In this document: one piece after another, positions 33,221 through 44,478 of the stretch
Position numbering within the stretch: position 1 is the first letter of the stretch
Layout: each line of letters opens with the position of its first letter
NCBI GenBank assembly: GCA_019095985.1
Contig: CM032660.1
Coordinates: 31,450,828-31,514,827 of the forward strand
DNA from: Streblospio benedicti
Lineage: Eukaryota; Annelida; Polychaeta; Spionida; Spionidae
Length of the DNA: 64,000 bases
Reading direction: 5' to 3'
The notes under the pieces: generated by a model
The model's database searches: none
What the model saw: the letters and a program-made list of their open reading frames with translations, nothing else
Told to the model about the DNA's origin: nothing
Made by a program: the position numbers and the translations under genes

Positions 33221-34789
33221 AACAAACTTGATGAAATAAGGTCACTTAAGTACCAAACCACAACTCACTTGCTCGCTCATTCAATTGGTGGGCAACTATC
33301 ATTTCACCAGTTAATTAAAACCCATTTCAGTGAGTTGTCTATTGGTGATGTAGAGGTTAGCCCCTAAGATGACAAACTTCCTGTTCTATAGTATAATATA
33401 TTTAGTAATTTTAGATGAAGGCATAGACTTATGTACGACCAGAGATATAATAATATGCCTGCCAGGAAATATATGTTTATGGTAGATGTCTATATGGTTT
33501 TTATATCAAAAATATGTAAATATTTAAAAACGTTGATATGAATATAAATTGTATCCCCGGGATTTTATCTCATAAAAATGTGGAATGGAACATATAACGA
33601 CTACACTACAGTGTTGATTTTAGGATTTTTCTCAATTGGGCCGACTCCCCATGGATGATAAAAAATGGGGCCAGTTTTTGTTTGGTTCTCAAAATTTGGG
33701 TAATCAGAACATACCTGCCATATGTAATGCACGCCAAAATGTCAGTATCTTCCCGTTTAATATGAGACTATTTTGATAACACTGTTCTGTGTTTAGATTG
33801 GTCAATGGATAGTAAAAATGTACATAAAAGTGTAATTAACTTGGTTTTAACAAACTACAACTATTATGCGTCTTAGTTACACAGTATGTATAAATATCCA
33901 ACCCCGACCCGAATATATTATTGCCATATGTATTTGGTTAGTAAAAAGATCTAGAATAAGTCTTTCAAGTACCTAATTTTGCTGTAAATTATCCACCCCA
34001 ACCCCAACCCCCAAATCCCCCCAACTCCCCTTGCAAGAGTGGGGTGTCCCTCCTCTCGCATTCTTCAGCTGGCACCGCATAGTTGGCTTCGCCGAGTCCA
34101 TTGACGCCCAAATTTATACTGTCAGATGTCCATAGATTTGGAAGAGCACTTGGCATGTAGAAAATGGGTTTTACCTCAGAAAGTCCTGCATATACAATAA
34201 TACTAACGCCCCCCATTCACGCACAAAGAGGATTAATCACTGATTATAAAACACTGACACCTATAAATAACGATGTAATTAATGAAAAATATCAAGAAAA
34301 CTTATCAAATTGTTTTATATCCGCCATATTGTCTCACCTATCAATCAAGGAAACAGCCGACAACATCTGATTGGCGCATTTGAATCACTAACCCGGCAGT
34401 AACCAGCTTCTATTACCAAAGTAATGTGCTGCACATTTCTTAGGCCTATTCGGTTTTTGTACTCGTTTGCTGACTGCGTTTATATAGCGGGCAAAGAGGT
34501 GATTTTTTTACAGGTAAGATGGCGGAACTAGATGTTTACCACGGTCATTGGGTATACGATTTGATATGTAAAAAATTGTGTTTTTTGTGAACTAAAAATC
34601 TTTATTAGAATTTTCTTTTCAGATTTGAAACAAATTGTTCGCTTTCCCCCACTTAATTCTCAGTTTCATACATTTGTTTGGGTGTTAAAAGATATGACAA
34701 CAAAAGTATTTGAAAAAAATTCGAGGCCACTCTGAATTTTTCAAGTTCTGGCAGTACAGTTCAGTACACATGTACCCTAACATGGCCTT
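33221..34789. other. Flower intron sequence, no gene recognised
   Basis: Largely unique, non-coding DNA. A C-rich stretch (about 33990-34040) and a TTTTTTTACAGGTAAGATGG tract (about 34504-34523) were checked as splice-like but give no convincing exon. No middle Flower exon was found. Confidence 0.4.
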
Positions 34790-34875
34790 AAGGCCGGCTT
34801 TGCCGGCCTGTGGCCATATAATGATAAGGCAAAGCCTTCATAAGGGACCGCTCACGTTATAGCATATGATACAAT
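34790..34875 (-). repeat. Fragment of the 29.9-30.7 kb tandem unit
   Basis: AAGGCAAAGCCTTCATAAGG and GACCGCTCACGTTATAGC are the reverse complement of the unit start at 30201. The pair GGCCGGCTTTGCCGGCC just before it (about 34792-34808) is a short palindrome. Confidence 0.6.
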
Positions 34876-35097
34876 ATATTCAGATAAAGGCACTGCCTTA
34901 AAGATGTTCAACCATTAGATTTTGACCTAGTCTACAGACTGTGTCATGACAACAAAATATATCCCAATTTTACTTCTACCAGTTGACGGCCTACGTCAAT
35001 AAGCTGACTATTCTGCCGTGTTTCGGGTTGTATAGTATTTCCCGCTCGTTCAACATATATACACTTTCCATCAAGCCTTCTTGGCATTGACTTCTCT

Positions 35098-35619
35098 TTG
35101 TTATGCCCATTAAAAGCAAATTGCAATTGGGACACTACACTCCCACACATGGAGTGGTCTGCAGAAATCAACAAATTTGCACCAAAGTCTCCTAAGAAAC
35201 CAAGCAAAATTCGTCTTTGTATAACACCATTACTAGAAGCTCATGCTCAGTTTGGTTGCAAAATGTCAAGCAAAAGATGTCGACACATTAAAACAACAAA
35301 AATAGACTTTTTAGCAGATACCGGTGCCCAAACATGTGCGTGCAACCTAGACACCTTAAAAGATATTGGGTTACACACCAACGATCTACCACCCACCAAC
35401 CACAGTTTACTTGGTGCGACAAGTGATGGATTAGATATACTAGGTGCAGTTCTAGTTGAATTAAAGTATGAAAGTCACAAAACGAAGGTTATGATATATG
35501 TATGTGGGAACGTAACAGGGGCATACCTCTCTGAAAGCGCTCAAATAAAATTAGGCATAATCGAGGAGAATTTCCCCCACCAGTCATATGGCTCGGATGT
35601 ACACCGAAGATACTACTAG
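35098..35619 (+). mobile_element. LTR-retrotransposon protease fragment (fossil)
   Basis: IDFLADTGAQTCACNLD carries the retropepsin DTGA active site, followed by LLGATSDGLDILGAVLVELK, the flap and later strand pattern of gypsy-type proteases. The frame is open for 173 residues, but no RT or LTR was seen nearby, so it is an isolated relic of a broken element. Most likely Ty3/gypsy. Confidence 0.75.
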
Positions 35620-36088
35620 TAAACTAGCACCATGTGGCTGCCTCAAAAGGACCAGTACCCACATGTATTCCTGACAGTTTATTGATATATTATGAATATT
35701 GATATATTTATGAATATCAATATTTTGATTGTCAACACTGTCTACCAAGTCTTTGCGGCTTAATCTACTAAGTAAGATTTTCTGACTCTCCATTCTGCAT
35801 TCATGGCATAATTATTGCAGCATTTAATTATTTTGTTACCCTAAAATAGCATACACACAAAAACATTTGAATTTATGTATGCATCGTGCTTGGTCAGGAC
35901 CTACTGATAATCGGCAGGACTGGTAGATTTTCAAACCAGCCTGTCCTGATTACCGGTATCTTTGTCACCCTAAAGTCTATCCCTGATGTGTGCTGACACT
36001 CAATGCGTGGAGAGTGATACAGTATGGCAGCCCCCAAGGCCAAAATTTGAGCACATGCTATATTCGGTGCATCGTCATATCTCACGAC

Positions 36089-36790
36089 TAGGGTTGGATA
36101 TCGAGCCAATGACATACGATCGATTATCAGTTGCCATATATCGATAATACTATCGATAGTACTATCGGTAGTTGCGGGAAAATCAAATAAAGCTGTAAAT
36201 TATATTCACTTTGTTGTTTTTATCATAGACATCCCGGGAAGTGTCACTGGGTGTCAAGCACACGGACTAGTCAATCGGACCGTATGCGATAGTACCACAC
36301 AGTGCATTCTTTAAGATTTGGCATATCTTCAATTATTTGCACTATTTTCATGCTGTACTGTCATATGGTAATGTATTTCTCGTATAAATGCGTGGTGTGA
36401 TATTTATTTCTAAATATTTCAATCGCGGCCATTCTAGATACGGGTATTATCGCCCGCATGTTAGTTTGTAAAGATGCCGTAGTGTGGCGCTGCTGACGTC
36501 GGTATGTCAACAAGAAAAATGGCGCGACTTGATCGTGGTCAAACACAAATACATCGAGTAAAATTTAATAAAATATGAACACATTTTAATGTTTTTTATT
36601 ACTTTTAATTGTTTTGTATACGCCGTAGCGCAGCGCTGCGTTGCACGTCATCGTTATGTAAACAAGTATTGGTGAGATGCACGTGTTGTTTGAAAAACTA
36701 TCGATATGAGATTTTTAACTATCGAGTAGTTATATTGGGGCTGGTAGACGATGCATATAGTCGATATTACTATCGATCGATCCATCACTA
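36089..36790. mobile_element. Non-autonomous hAT-like element, 702 bp, perfect 8-bp target duplication
   Basis: CTCACGAC occurs immediately on both sides (36081-36088 and 36791-36798). The ends are TAGGGTTGGATATCGA and, complemented, TAGTGATGGATCGATCGA, imperfect inverted repeats close to the hAT consensus. Both ends carry clustered ATCGAT motifs. An 8-bp duplication is the hAT hallmark. There is no transposase frame inside. The intact duplication suggests a fairly young insertion. Confidence 0.85.
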
Positions 36791-36830
36791 CTCACGACTA
36801 TATACACAGTATATAGTCGTGAGAGGTTAA

Positions 36831-37735
36831 ATGCAGCATAGGACTGATAACAAATCTTAGGATTATTTTATACGCTCATGAGCCATCATCTTAGTTATCA
36901 ATGATGCATCAGGCGAAGCAAATTTATCATTGCTCTCTTTACTTGCAGTTTGTTTGATAACTGGAATATGGACATGTGTCAGCATTCACGCACTTTGCAT
37001 TGTAGCAGGCCTGTTACAAATGTAAGTTACATTCTAAAATAAATGCTTAATTCTTCTCTGTGTTTGCTATTCAGTACAACCTCTTGTAACCGTGTATCCC
37101 TAATCTGAATAATTCCATTATCCGGATGATATGCTATGGTTCCAATTTTTTTCCGGATGTTCACAGGGTGGATGGACATTAACTAACTTCAATTTTGAGC
37201 TACCAACGAGTGCTATATCTGTATCAAATGCATGGTGCTGGTCGGCAATTAAGGATTAACCTACCGTATACGACTATCCAAGTGACCACCCTCGAGTAAC
37301 AACCCTCCCCCATCTTTTTCTTAAATGTCTTTCAGAATTATGTAATAAATGCAATCTCATGTAACGGCCCACCCCCTAGCTTGAGAAAATTTCAATTTAA
37401 CGGCCCTGGGCGCTTGGATGGTCGTATAAGGTAAATTACCAATTTTTTCACTTTGAATTATCTAAATTGGTACATGAGCACTTTTAGTAAGCTTACTTCC
37501 AAACATCTATTTGCCAGCAATGATTTACAATCATGACAGACTGATGACTATCAAGATGTTTGGTGGGAGTAAGCTAGCTCTTTGAGTGCATATGATTGAA
37601 TTCACTAACATTTTGTAATATTAGTCTGGATGCCATGGTATTGAACCCAGTTTTGTTTGATATAGTTTTTTTCTGTTCAGATTTTATGTCTATAGGGTCC
37701 AGGCTTACATATCCAGGTGGGTGTCACCCTCGCGC
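36831..37735. other. No gene recognised
   Basis: Mixed unique sequence. Short frames carry no domain. Confidence 0.35.
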
Positions 37736-37739
37736 ACTT

Positions 37740-38290
37740 GAGTGTTTTGAGAAATCCAAGATGGCCGCCATGATTGGTCATAAATATGATATGGTCAATA
37801 ACTTTGTATTCTAGCATCACAGAACCACAAATTTGGTGTCTAATCATATGTTTTTGGTGCCAAGGAAAACAGTGAACTGAGTTAAAAGATGCTATATTAA
37901 CTGCTTACTCCAATTTCAAGATGGCCGCCAATATTGGTAATAGTATGTTTGATTTGAACCTCAAACTTTTGATTCTAGCATAACTGGTCCATTAATTTTG
38001 TGTTTTATCATTGTTTTTTATTCTAATGAAATGAATAAACTAAGCTATAGGATGCTATGTTAGCAGAATGTACTCTAAATCCAAGATGGCTGCCAATATT
38101 GGCTGTGGTATGGTTGATTAGAACGCAATACTCTTTATATTCATAGCATGGAACACCCAAAATGCCTTAATATATGTTTTTGATAATCAAGAGACATGAA
38201 CTATGCTATAGTATGCTATATTACTGATGCATAATCTAAATCTAAGATGGCCGCTATTACATCTAGTATATTTTTAAGAACCCATATTTG
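37740..38290 (+). repeat. ~163-bp tandem repeat carrying CCAAGATGGCCGCC
   Basis: CAAGATGGCYGCC occurs at about 37758, 37917, 38083 and 38246, spaced 159-166 bases, each followed by a TTGATTCTAGCAT-type segment. Four diverged units. The motif resembles the YY1 consensus AAGATGGCGGC. Similar words occur at 5764, 5932, 50418 and 56503. Confidence 0.75.
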
Positions 38291-38439
38291 TTGATTCTAG
38301 TCATACTTATTTAGTCTCTAGTCCCAGTAAAGAACTTCCAGTCTATTTTCAAAAAGGTTTTTGGGTGTTTTCAGAAATTTATTTAAATATATTTCGATTC
38401 ACAAGAATTCTCCTCAGTCTAATTTTACAGTCAAATGAA

Positions 38440-40887
38440 TAAATTAACTGTTGACATAAAACTCCATGGTATATCTAGCACTAACAATGAATTAATCCAA
38501 ATTATCGCAGACAATTTCGATGCCGATATTTTTTCACCTAATGGTAAATTGTCCACACATTCTCTTGCCATGATAACTACACTGGCAGAAAAAAAAACCT
38601 GAACAAAATGATCATGCAACAATCAGGCGAATTGCAAAAGTAGAAATGTCATAACCTTTGGAAGCTGACAGTGTTAACGAAGAACGAGATGAAAATCTTC
38701 TGATGATTTTGATTAGGTAACTGTGTACCCAGCTCCAGATGCCTGCTATTCCAGAACCTTCACTTGCCCAGCAAGTGAAAAACTGCTCAGAAGTATCCAA
38801 AGCCCAAGCCCAAGAAGCAGACATTGCTTTTCTTCTTGACATAGCTCACTATGATCAATGCCCTATTTATAATGGATACATAGCAAAAGATAGTAGAGAA
38901 GGTCCAAAAAGTGCAACCCCAAACCAGAGTTGTATATTAGGACTCATCTGATTGATAAGCCACCTACTGATCCTGGCACAATGTTTGTCAGTTTGAAAAA
39001 AGCCCAAAATCTTTCTAATGCTATTGGACTAGACTTTGTTATCTACAATGCAAATCAGCAGCTGTAAAAACAAAGTACAAAGTGGCTCTATATATATGCA
39101 ATGGTATGATAAGTCATTCATCAATGTCGATCTAAGATTAGGAGGGATGCATATGCTAATGAGCTACATTGGATGGTGTTGGAACACTCATGGACAATAC
39201 AGGGTTGGCTGAAGTGTTTTCTGATCCATTTGGTGAAGTTCAAAAACTGCTGATTGGAAAGAAATACCCAGAAAATGTGAGAACTTTGAAAATTTTGACA
39301 GAGGAGCTCTTGAGCCCAACATTTAAGAATGGAGACGTGTCTACAGTTGAGAAGTTTGCTGATCTCCTTGATAAGCTCTCAAATGGCAGCTGAGCTGCAA
39401 AGCTTTGGATTGAATGTCTTATCAAGCCTTTGATGATAATGATGAGATACATCAGAGCTGAAGGAGAATCTGACTGGCTGCTGCATCTTCAAACAGTTGA
39501 TGAAATGCTTCCACGTGTGCTTCCGTGGGTTCGATTCCCGTTTGGATCTGATGGTGGGTGTTGAGCAAACCTACCTCTAACAGGTTGCACACTGCTCCGT
39601 GGTACCTACACGTTAAATAGGTAAGGGTCAGGCAAGTGAACGCTAATGTGGTTGATTAGCATGTCTGCGCTAGGGTAGCCAAAAGATGTGTTGTATGCTC
39701 CCCAGGGAGTTGAGAAAGATATAGTGTGACAAGGATGCCAATGACCTGGTGTAGATGTAGAGTCGTCTGATCCTTCGGGAAAGAAGACCATAAACCAGAC
39801 ATTTATTTTTTTTACATTTTTCCTCTGTTCTTCGCTTCTGGTCTCCATAAAAATGCTAGATATGGCACATATTACGTCTGAAACACGGAGGCATTTCCAA
39901 GAAAAGTTCAGGAACATTTTGTCAAGGGTGAGTACACATGACACTGCGGGGATATCAAATGCTGTATGGTCCGACATGACAATAGAAACCACCTACATGA
40001 GATATGGCCATGTTTGATCTGTTATTATTGGCCAGACACTGAAAGCCCAAACTCTTAACTCTTAAAACATGGGCCTACATTTACCTTGATGCTATGCAAG
40101 ATCAACCGAAGTGCACTTTTGTAATTTCAGATGACACCAATATATATTTGCTCCTCATGCATTTCGCATTCACTGGAGATATCACTGGCAAGGTTTTTAT
40201 GTCCTCTCCGATACATGGCAGTCTTTGATGTTGGTAAAGCATAATCTTATGCCTAACCTGCTGGCTGTACATTGGGTACAAACAGTGGGATTAGAAAAGC
40301 CCTAGCTCTTAGATCAGGAAAGTGTTTATCACCTCCATTGGAAATGCTGACAAGTCACCCGATGATGTTTTACCTAAATGCACCAGTTTCATTCTTGCTT
40401 GCTAAAATAAGAAAGGATGCACAACTATGACAGAAGCACGTCACAATGTTTTGGAATTAAAAGTGATCAGAACTTAGAAGAACTTCAGAAGTACTGCTAG
40501 TGCACCAAAGGTACAAAAACTGCCACCAACTAATGCAGCCTTTAGAGTAAATGTTGTCCATGCACACCTACAAGTTATTGTTTGTAAAAATGCTATGAAT
40601 CCCTAGCCACCAGATTCAATCTAACAGAATATGGGTGGGAAAAAAGCAAAGATGGTGATCTTAACCCAGTGATTGTCCCTGCAGGTGTAGCCCTAGCCAC
40701 AGAGGACCTGCTCAAGCTTATCAAGTGTAACTGCAAATATGACTTACCTTGCAGCAATAAAAGGTGTGATTGTGGCAAAACAGGTATTGGCTGCACTGTG
40801 TTTTGTGTTTGCCAGGGAACCTTCTGGAACATAGCAATAATTGATAATGCTGATGATGTCAACGATGACAGCAATAATGACAGCTGA
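38440..40887 (+). pseudogene. XPG-like/CXC family member, near full length but degraded
   Basis: The order matches other family copies. An N-terminal region at about 38440-38950 comes first. VGTLMDNTGLAEVFSDPFGE, then LLIGKKYPENVRTLKIL, lie at 39175-39320. AAKLWIECLIKP lies near 39400, followed by SNAVWSDMTIETTYMRYGH (about 39955-40014) and SDDTNIYLLLMH (the DTD box of the nuclease-like core, about 40129). The C-terminal RFNLTEYGWE leads to a cysteine-rich CXC tail, CNCKYDLPC...CDCGKTGIGC (40726-40800). A SINE sits inside at 39510-39795. There are multiple breaks, so it is not functional. It appears intronless, consistent with spread by transposition or retroposition. Confidence 0.65.
39510..39795 (+). 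mobile_element. tRNA-derived SINE (family 2), copy 2
   Basis: GTGGGTTCGATTCCCG is a good pol III B box. GGGTGTTGAGCAAACCTACC, CACGTTAAATAGGT and TGCCAATGACCTGGTG match the copy at 9166. It interrupts the CXC-family pseudogene. Confidence 0.75.
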
Positions 40888-41097
40888 ACAAATATCATGT
40901 TACTGTCAAATAACTTTGATATCAAATTACTTTTAGGTCTAAATTTAATCAGTCTTTTGTGAAAACCCCTTATGTTCTGTACATTTGTAAAAATAGTTGT
41001 ATTTCTGGTTCAATAACTTGTAAGTTTTAACTCAAATTACTTGTAATGTCAAAAGAAAGCTTTTTGCAAAATCTTTCTTTTTCTTTAAGGGGGGTGG

Positions 41098-41435
41098 TGT
41101 TACGGTCCAGTGCTGTGTGCTGTGTACTGTAGTGTTTCTATATTTGGCAACTGGGGAATTCCCCAATACTGTAATGTGTTGTTATTGTACATCTGTGTAG
41201 TTTTGTTGTGTGTATAGATGATTCTGGATTATGTGAGAATTATCATGTAATAGTTAAGAATAATGTAGAATGTTCTTTTTCCAGGTAATTCTCTGAACCT
41301 ATGTAAATAGTGGGTTTTGCCATTTGAGGCAGTCAAAGTTTTCAGTCATAAAGTTAAGTTAGTCAAAGTTATGAATTAAAGCTGTTCATTTTTAATAGAC
41401 ACTTGTGGATTACATTCTCTTCAAATTGTTAAACA
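41098..41435 (+). mobile_element. Possible solo LTR-like sequence
   Basis: A polypurine tract (TTTAAGGGGGGTGG) is followed by TGTTACGGTCC, and the segment ends ...TTGTTAAACA, giving TG...CA borders over 338 bases with an internal AATTAAA. No partner LTR or coding region was identified, so this is a tentative call on form alone. Confidence 0.35.
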
Positions 41436-42373
41436 TATAATATTGAGTTGTGGACATTTTTAAATAAATGTTATAAATTACACCATTGTATCATCATTTC
41501 GTATCACAGCTATGATGAGAGAATAGAGATAATGAAGATGATGGCAATTAATTTTGATTGGTGATTCATGTAGGTATAATGAGGCTATTCAAATAATACT
41601 ACTTATTTGCATATACAGGTTCTTGTATAGTTTAGCGGACCCTAATTATAAGCTCAATAACTTACCAAGAAAAACATCTGGAACCACATTCCTTTCTCTA
41701 TTAGAAAGAGAAACCTTTTCTATGTGGTTCCAAGATGTTTTTATAAAGATTGACTTACATTTTGTGCTTTCTCTGTTTTGATTCAAATGCCTTCTTTTTA
41801 TATCATGCATGAAACAACAAAAGGGGGGTTCGGTGGGTTTACCCCCCACCCCCAACCCCCCACCGGACAAAAACAGAGTAGCAAATATTATGGTAAAAAA
41901 TGGCCATTTTATTATGATATTTGTCATTTCAAAAGCACATATATCCCGGCGCCGTATCTATGTTTGCATTGCTTGATCTTTTACGACTCAGCAGGCAAGA
42001 GTACTTAAAGACGCTGCATCGTAATGAAACTGGCAGTGAGATTTTTTTCAAAATTTAATCAAATACTGCCCAAGGTGTTTTGAAAGTGAAACAAACGTCA
42101 ACAAAATATTGACCGTCTGATTGGGGAGATATTATTGATTAAAAACACGTCCTTTATCAATCAAACGTACGTCAAAGACATCTTACGTTTGCTGTTCATT
42201 ATAACAATATATGCTAGCCATAGGCTATTAAAGGCTGTTTAACAAATGATATTTTCTTTCCATTCTCACAGCATCATATCACTACTTGCATCAGAACACA
42301 AAAAATTATCAATTTTCAAGGAGTTTCACTTTTATTGACATAAATCCGACTTGTGCACTTGCACACTGGTAGT
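41436..42373. other. No gene; one hairpin
   Basis: A ~28-bp-arm hairpin at about 41670-41743 (AACATCTGGAACCACA ... TGTGGTTCCAAGATGTT) is the only structure seen. A polypurine/C-rich run lies at about 41820-41870. Confidence 0.45.
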
Positions 42374-43315
42374 TAAATCTCCCCGGACGAAGTCCGAAGG
42401 GGGATTTCTTGCTTTGCTTCTGTCCGTGAGTTCGTCCGTCCAAAATAAACAGGTTGATAACTCGAAGACTACTTTAGCTATTGATTTGCAAATTGAATAT
42501 GTCTTGTTTGAGGAAAAAAGTACCTCTCAAAAATTTTTGTTTGTACTTTGGACTACTTTTGACGAACTTACGAGCGTTACGTAATAAACCTTGTTAACAC
42601 TCTACAGAGAGAAGTATTTGACCTATGGTCACCAAACTTCATATTTAGCTTCGTTGTACTACTCTCCAGAGCTGATTAAATTTTGGTGTACTTTGGCCTA
42701 CTTTTGATGAAGTTACGATGCGTTTTTAAAAACAAATTATTACGTAATCGTGTTTTTCTGTCTCCTGGGAACAGTTTATGACTTATCATCACCAAACTTG
42801 ACATTTGGTATGTCTATATCACTCTCACGTGATTTGATATTGGTGTACTTTGGCCTACTTTTGATTTTTTTAAAAAAATATTTGAGTAAAACTATTGTTA
42901 CTGCTGCACTGGGAAAAGTATTTCACTTATGGTCATTAAACTTTACAGTTAAGTTCACTATTGACTCCACAGTTGAATTGACGTTGGTGTACTTTGTCCT
43001 ACTTTTGAAGAACTTATGAAAGTTTGTTACCACGCTACAGGGAGAAGTATTTGACCTATGGTCACAAAACTTCATATCTAGCTTTGTTGTACTACTCTCC
43101 AGAGCTGATTAGATTTTGGTGTACTTTGGCCAACTTTTGATGAAGTTACGATGTGTTTTTAAAAACAAATTATTACAGAATTTGTGTTTATCTGTCTCCT
43201 GGGAACAGTTTATGACTTATCATCACCAAACTTGACATTTGGTATGTCTATATCACTCTCCTCACGTGATTTGATAATGGTGTACTTTGGCCTACTTTTA
43301 AAAGATTTATGAAAT
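42374..43315 (+). repeat. Satellite-bearing TIR element, copy 1 (right part missing or rearranged)
   Basis: It starts with the palindrome TAAATCTCCCCGGACGAAGT/CCGAAGGGGGATTT. Repeats with GAAGTATTTGACCTATGGTC, TTGTACTACTCTCCAGAGCT and TGGTGTACTTTGGCCTACTT follow. It is homologous to 44479-46179. It ends against an RT-like fragment and the assembly gap. Confidence 0.75.
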
Positions 43316-43640
43316 ATTCCGTTTTTGAATACCTCTATTCTGAACTTGTGTGGGTATCCACTCTCTTTCATGTGAAGGCAGAGTTCACTCAAAAATTCAT
43401 TTTTGACAGTTTCAACATGTTCTCTGCAAGTGTTCCTAAGTATGCGCACTACCTCCTGAACCAGACATACTCTTTTCATCCTTATCGGCATGGCAGATTT
43501 CTCCATTAACACATACATTGGCCATGCTCTTCATGTAATGTCTGTACATGATCTTATTGTTTATGATTTCTAGGCCGTCAGCTGATCGCCAAAAATATGG
43601 AAATCGGTACCAGAATTTGTTCAAAGGCTATCATATATCA
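43210..43640 (-). mobile_element. Reverse-transcriptase element C-terminal fragment, family unassigned
   Basis: The minus strand gives KRVCLVQEVVRILRNTC and then ELCLHMKESGYPHKFRIEVF. This resembles a post-RT region I recall from multicopy invertebrate RT elements (LxQExxRxLRNT ... SGYxxKFR). It spans two overlapping frames. I could not place it in a named clade. Confidence 0.4.
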
Positions 43641-43813
43641 TTTTGTAGTTATGAATCTAAGCTCCATTTTAAGGTATGATAGAAGTCTGGATCTGGTAGC
43701 TTAAAGGAGATAATTAGCATATTACCATGACAACCAATATAACCAGGAAATTGAGTGAAACTGAGTGTTGTATATTTGTTATTGAAAAACACATAGAAAG
43801 AATGCATTGAATG

Positions 43814-43913
43814 NNNNNNNNNNNNNNNNNNNNNNNNNNNNNNNNNNNNNNNNNNNNNNNNNNNNNNNNNNNNNNNNNNNNNNNNNNNNNNNNNNNNNNN
43901 NNNNNNNNNNNNN
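43814..43913. other. Assembly gap (100 N)
   Basis: Exactly 100 N, a conventional filler, so the true gap length is unknown. Sequence missing here could include part of the flanking repeat or a Flower exon. Confidence 0.95.
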
Positions 43914-43927
43914 GAGTTATACAATAT

Positions 43928-44329
43928 TCAACTTATACGAATGTCTACATCTAATACTTTTAAAAGATAGACCTTTTTACATAGCAGTTTTTTAAATAGT
44001 AAGATAGGCCTGACAATTTGGCAGAAAATTATTATTACATCACTTGCTAAAATGAGATAATTACCTACATTGAAAGTACAAATAACTACATAATTATAAA
44101 GGTTGTGAGATCTTTGTTCAAAATACACATATTCATTCCAGAATGTACAGATACACAAGTTATCGAAATTTAATAAGATGGGCTTTTTTAGGCTTGGAAA
44201 ACGTTCGCGCAAGCCACTGCCAAGCTGTGTCCTGCACACCATAAGAGCAGCATTTCTAATGAAAATGGAGAGATTTTGTTGGACATCGACTTGCACTGCC
44301 ACCATTGATCTAATCTTTTTTACCTGCAA
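43928..44329 (-). other. Open frame of unknown nature (133 codons)
   Basis: The first half (VAVQVDVQQNLSIFIRNAAL, then CRTQLGSGLRERFPSLKKP) looks protein-like. It is preceded on the minus strand by a TTATTTGCAG acceptor-like site. The second half is low quality. It may be an exon or a transposon remnant; not recognised. Confidence 0.25.
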
Positions 44330-44478
44330 ATAATTTTTTCAATTTCAATACTATCATTCTGTCAATGAAAAAGTAGTTACTGTTGTAATCTTTCTGGAAA
44401 TAAATGATTGTTACCTACTGCACTTGTTAGCTTTCCATCTTGGAAGTTATTTTGATTTTAACTGTATAAAATTAAATC

